Source: CAIWHR01 sp963788185
GTDB taxonomy: Bacteria; Pseudomonadota; Gammaproteobacteria; Burkholderiales; Casimicrobiaceae
Direction of reading: 5' to 3'
Length of the DNA stretch: 64,000 bases
Assembly: GCA_963788185.1 (NCBI GenBank)
Contig: CAWBGE010000008.1
Coordinates: forward strand, 56,914 to 120,913
The notes below the pieces were generated by a model that was not told the origin of the DNA, ran no database searches, and saw nothing but the letters and a program-made list of their open reading frames with translations. Positions within the stretch are counted from its first letter, which is position 1. The number at the start of each line of letters is the position of its first letter. Shown in pieces: positions 62,099 through 64,000 of the stretch. Both the position numbers and the translations under genes were made by a program.

Positions 62099-63943
62099 AT
62101 GGACTTCATGCTGCAGCACCCACCGCGTGACCACGTCGTGAAGTGGGGCCACATGCGACCGCTGATAAAAGCAATTGGCATAGTCGGCGTCGCCGCGGTG
62201 CTTGCCGCGCCCTCGATACCTTTAGCCGCAGAGACCCCGCGCCGGCCGAACATCGTCGTCATCCTCGGCGACGACCTGGGGTTCGCCGACATGGGCGCGT
62301 TCGGCAGTGAGATCAGGACGCCGAACCTCGATTCGCTGGCGAGCGAGGGCGTGCGCTTCGCGAACTTCTACACGCACGCAAGCTGCTCGCCCACGCGAGC
62401 CGCGTTCCTGACCGGCGTCGATACGCATCTGAACGGCCTGGGCAACATGGACGAGTGGACCGCGCCCAACCAGCGGGGCGCGGTCGGGTACGAGGGTTAC
62501 CTCAACAACCGCGTCGTGACGATGCCGCAACTCCTCAGGGATGCCGGCTATCACACCTACATGGTCGGCAAGTGGCACCTGGGCAAGGCGCCGACCCAGA
62601 TTCCCGCCGCGCGCGGCTTCGAGCGCGACTTCTCGCTGCTCGACGGAGCGGGCAGTTACTGGGACATGACGAATTTCACCTCCGCGTCACCGAAGTCGGT
62701 CTTCACCGAGGACGGACGCTACCTGACGGCACTCCCCAAGGACTACTACGCGACGAAGACCTACACCGACAAGCTCATCGGCTACATCGATGCCAACCGG
62801 GGCGACGGCAAGCCCTTCTTCGCCTACGTGGCCCATCAGGCGCCGCACGACCCGTACCACCTGCCAAGCGAGTGGCGCTCTCGCCACGTCGGCGAGTACG
62901 ACAAGGGCTGGGACGCGGTACGGCAGGAGCGACTGCAGCGACAAGTCGAGCTCGGCATCATGCCTGCGGGTACGCAACTCGCCGAACGCATGTGGTTCCT
63001 GCCCGATCCCATCGTGCTGGCTCCGGCGACGCGGGCGATCCTCGGCAAGAAGATGGAGCTCTACGCGGGCATGGTGGAGAACCTCGACTTCCACGTCGGG
63101 CGCCTCGTCGACCACCTGAAGAAGATCGGGGAGTACGAGAACACGATCTTTGTCGTGTTCGGTGACAACGGTGCCGAGGGAACCGATCTCTTCAAGATGA
63201 TCGCCGGCACGCCTGGCACGCGTGACTATCTCTTCGCGGCGATCAACTGGTCGCAGACCCACCCCAATGCATGGGGCGACCCGGGCTCCTACGTCGGGTA
63301 CGGCCCGATGTGGGCGCAGGTGTCGATGACGCCATTCAGCCAGTACAAGGGCTGGCTGGCTGAAGGTGGCATCCGGAACGCGCTCGTCGTCAACGGGCCG
63401 GTGGTAACCCGGTCCAAGGGGAGTGTCAACCATGGGCTCATGCATGTGGCCGACCTCATGCCGACGCTGCTGGAGATCGCGGGCACGCGCTATCCGACGA
63501 CGTTTGAGGGGCGCGAACTCCCCGCCCTGATGGGTAAGTCCTGGGTCCCGATGCTGGCGGGAAAAGTGGATTCGCCGCGAGCGGAAAAGGATTCGCTCGC
63601 CTGGGAAATCTTCGGCAATCGGGCGGTTCGGCAGGGGGATTGGAAACTCCGCTGGCAATACAAGCCCTACGGCAAGGCGAACTGGGAGCTCTTCAACCTC
63701 GCCTCGGATCCCGCGGAGCGCAAGGACCTCGCCGCAGAGAACCCGGACAAGGTTCGGGCGCTGGTCGCGCTCTGGGACAGCTATGTACGGACGAACAACG
63801 TGGTGCTGCCGAGTCGCTCCACGTTCGAGACCTTGGAAGATCAGCTACCGCCACGCACGCCGGATGACCCCGGCTACCCGCCGCTCATCTACAAACGACA
63901 GTTCGTGCCGCCCAAGGACTTGTTGTCTGACCCGAAGCCTTGA
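62099..63943 (+). CDS. Sulfatase (arylsulfatase family)
   Basis: 614 residues. N-terminus with PNIVVILGDDLGFADMGAFG (Asp58, Asp59), the formylglycine signature CSPTR at 96-100, GKWHLGKAPTQ and DNGAEGTDLFK. The Cys should be oxidised to formylglycine, requiring a maturase not seen here. AAAGGAG favours the ATG at 62099; the signal peptide, however, begins at the Met of MRPLIKAIGIVGVAAVLAAP (62153), which may be the real start. Exported, hydrolysing a sulfate ester; the substrate is not evident. Confidence 0.9.
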   Translation: MDFMLQHPPRDHVVKWGHMRPLIKAIGIVGVAAVLAAPSIPLAAETPRRPNIVVILGDDLGFADMGAFGSEIRTPNLDSLASEGVRFANFYTHASCSPTRAAFLTGVDTHLNGLGNMDEWTAPNQRGAVGYEGYLNNRVVTMPQLLRDAGYHTYMVGKWHLGKAPTQIPAARGFERDFSLLDGAGSYWDMTNFTSASPKSVFTEDGRYLTALPKDYYATKTYTDKLIGYIDANRGDGKPFFAYVAHQAPHDPYHLPSEWRSRHVGEYDKGWDAVRQERLQRQVELGIMPAGTQLAERMWFLPDPIVLAPATRAILGKKMELYAGMVENLDFHVGRLVDHLKKIGEYENTIFVVFGDNGAEGTDLFKMIAGTPGTRDYLFAAINWSQTHPNAWGDPGSYVGYGPMWAQVSMTPFSQYKGWLAEGGIRNALVVNGPVVTRSKGSVNHGLMHVADLMPTLLEIAGTRYPTTFEGRELPALMGKSWVPMLAGKVDSPRAEKDSLAWEIFGNRAVRQGDWKLRWQYKPYGKANWELFNLASDPAERKDLAAENPDKVRALVALWDSYVRTNNVVLPSRSTFETLEDQLPPRTPDDPGYPPLIYKRQFVPPKDLLSDPKP

Positions 63944-63984
63944 CCGCTGCCGATCCGAAATTTCATCAACGGGGACGACGAATC

Positions 63985-64000
63985 ATGAACAATGACCAAA
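63985..64000 (+). CDS. Start of a further gene, cut by the window end
   Basis: ATG at 63985 with MNNDQ visible and GGGGACGACG upstream; same strand, 41 bp after the sulfatase. Only five codons are available, so no identity can be given. Confidence 0.35.

Overview
The window is chromosomal DNA from a GC-rich betaproteobacterium, most likely of the order Burkholderiales. This is inferred from the high GC with G/C-ending codons, PEP-CTERM secreted proteins, a SenB-type selenosugar synthase, a DctQM-fused TRAP transporter, DUF808/DUF3750 proteins and an IS110 element. No rRNA, tRNA, CRISPR array or replication origin was recognised.

Layout. 0-6.7 kb: a compact leftward operon of nine genes for an envelope copper/thiol-redox function (two NosL-type CxxCGM proteins, a TlpA-like lipoprotein, a SafE-type membrane protein, a LolD/FtsX-type ABC pair, a polytopic protein with CC and CPFC motifs, a SLAC1/TehA channel). 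7.1-12.2 kb: haloacid-dehalogenase-like gene, a selenium pair (SenB next to an oxidoreductase-SelD fusion), FmdB zinc ribbon and a VOC protein. 12.2-16.7 kb: an accessory stretch with GIY-YIG and SNase nucleases, a frameshifted CYTH/GNAT pair, two toxin-antitoxin modules and a conflict-system helicase remnant. 16.8-24.1 kb: a catabolic locus (FAH-family hydrolase, DUF6807 protein, TRAP transporter, LacI regulator, Gfo/Idh/MocA dehydrogenase) cut off on its right by a decayed transposon.

24.1-44.4 kb is the most disturbed part: a transposase with a stop and a frameshift, a CBS gene lacking its 5' part, two PEP-CTERM genes plus the tail of a third, fragments of TPM-domain, pirin and hflC genes, an hflK with an in-frame TAA, tandem YVTN beta-propeller genes, and two near-identical IS110 copies in inverted orientation bracketing 4.25 kb. 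A degenerate dispersed repeat of about 75 bp recurs here and at 47.9 kb.

44.8-64 kb is calmer, mostly single genes (SDR, DUF808, cyclophilin-like, MDR oxidoreductase, NERD-helicase, DinB, large lipoprotein, DUF3750, GST, excalibur, DEDDh exonuclease) with long intergenic gaps, ending in a divergent AraC / metallo-beta-lactamase-fold / sulfatase locus.

Functional links: the first operon probably forms one membrane-anchored metal-delivery machine. SenB and SelD should act in sequence (selenide to selenophosphate to selenosugar). DctP-DctQM imports a carboxylate that DUF6807, FAH and Gfo/Idh proteins probably process under LacI control. Several short indels at G/C runs and at least three in-frame stops mean that either the region is decaying or the assembly has residual errors.
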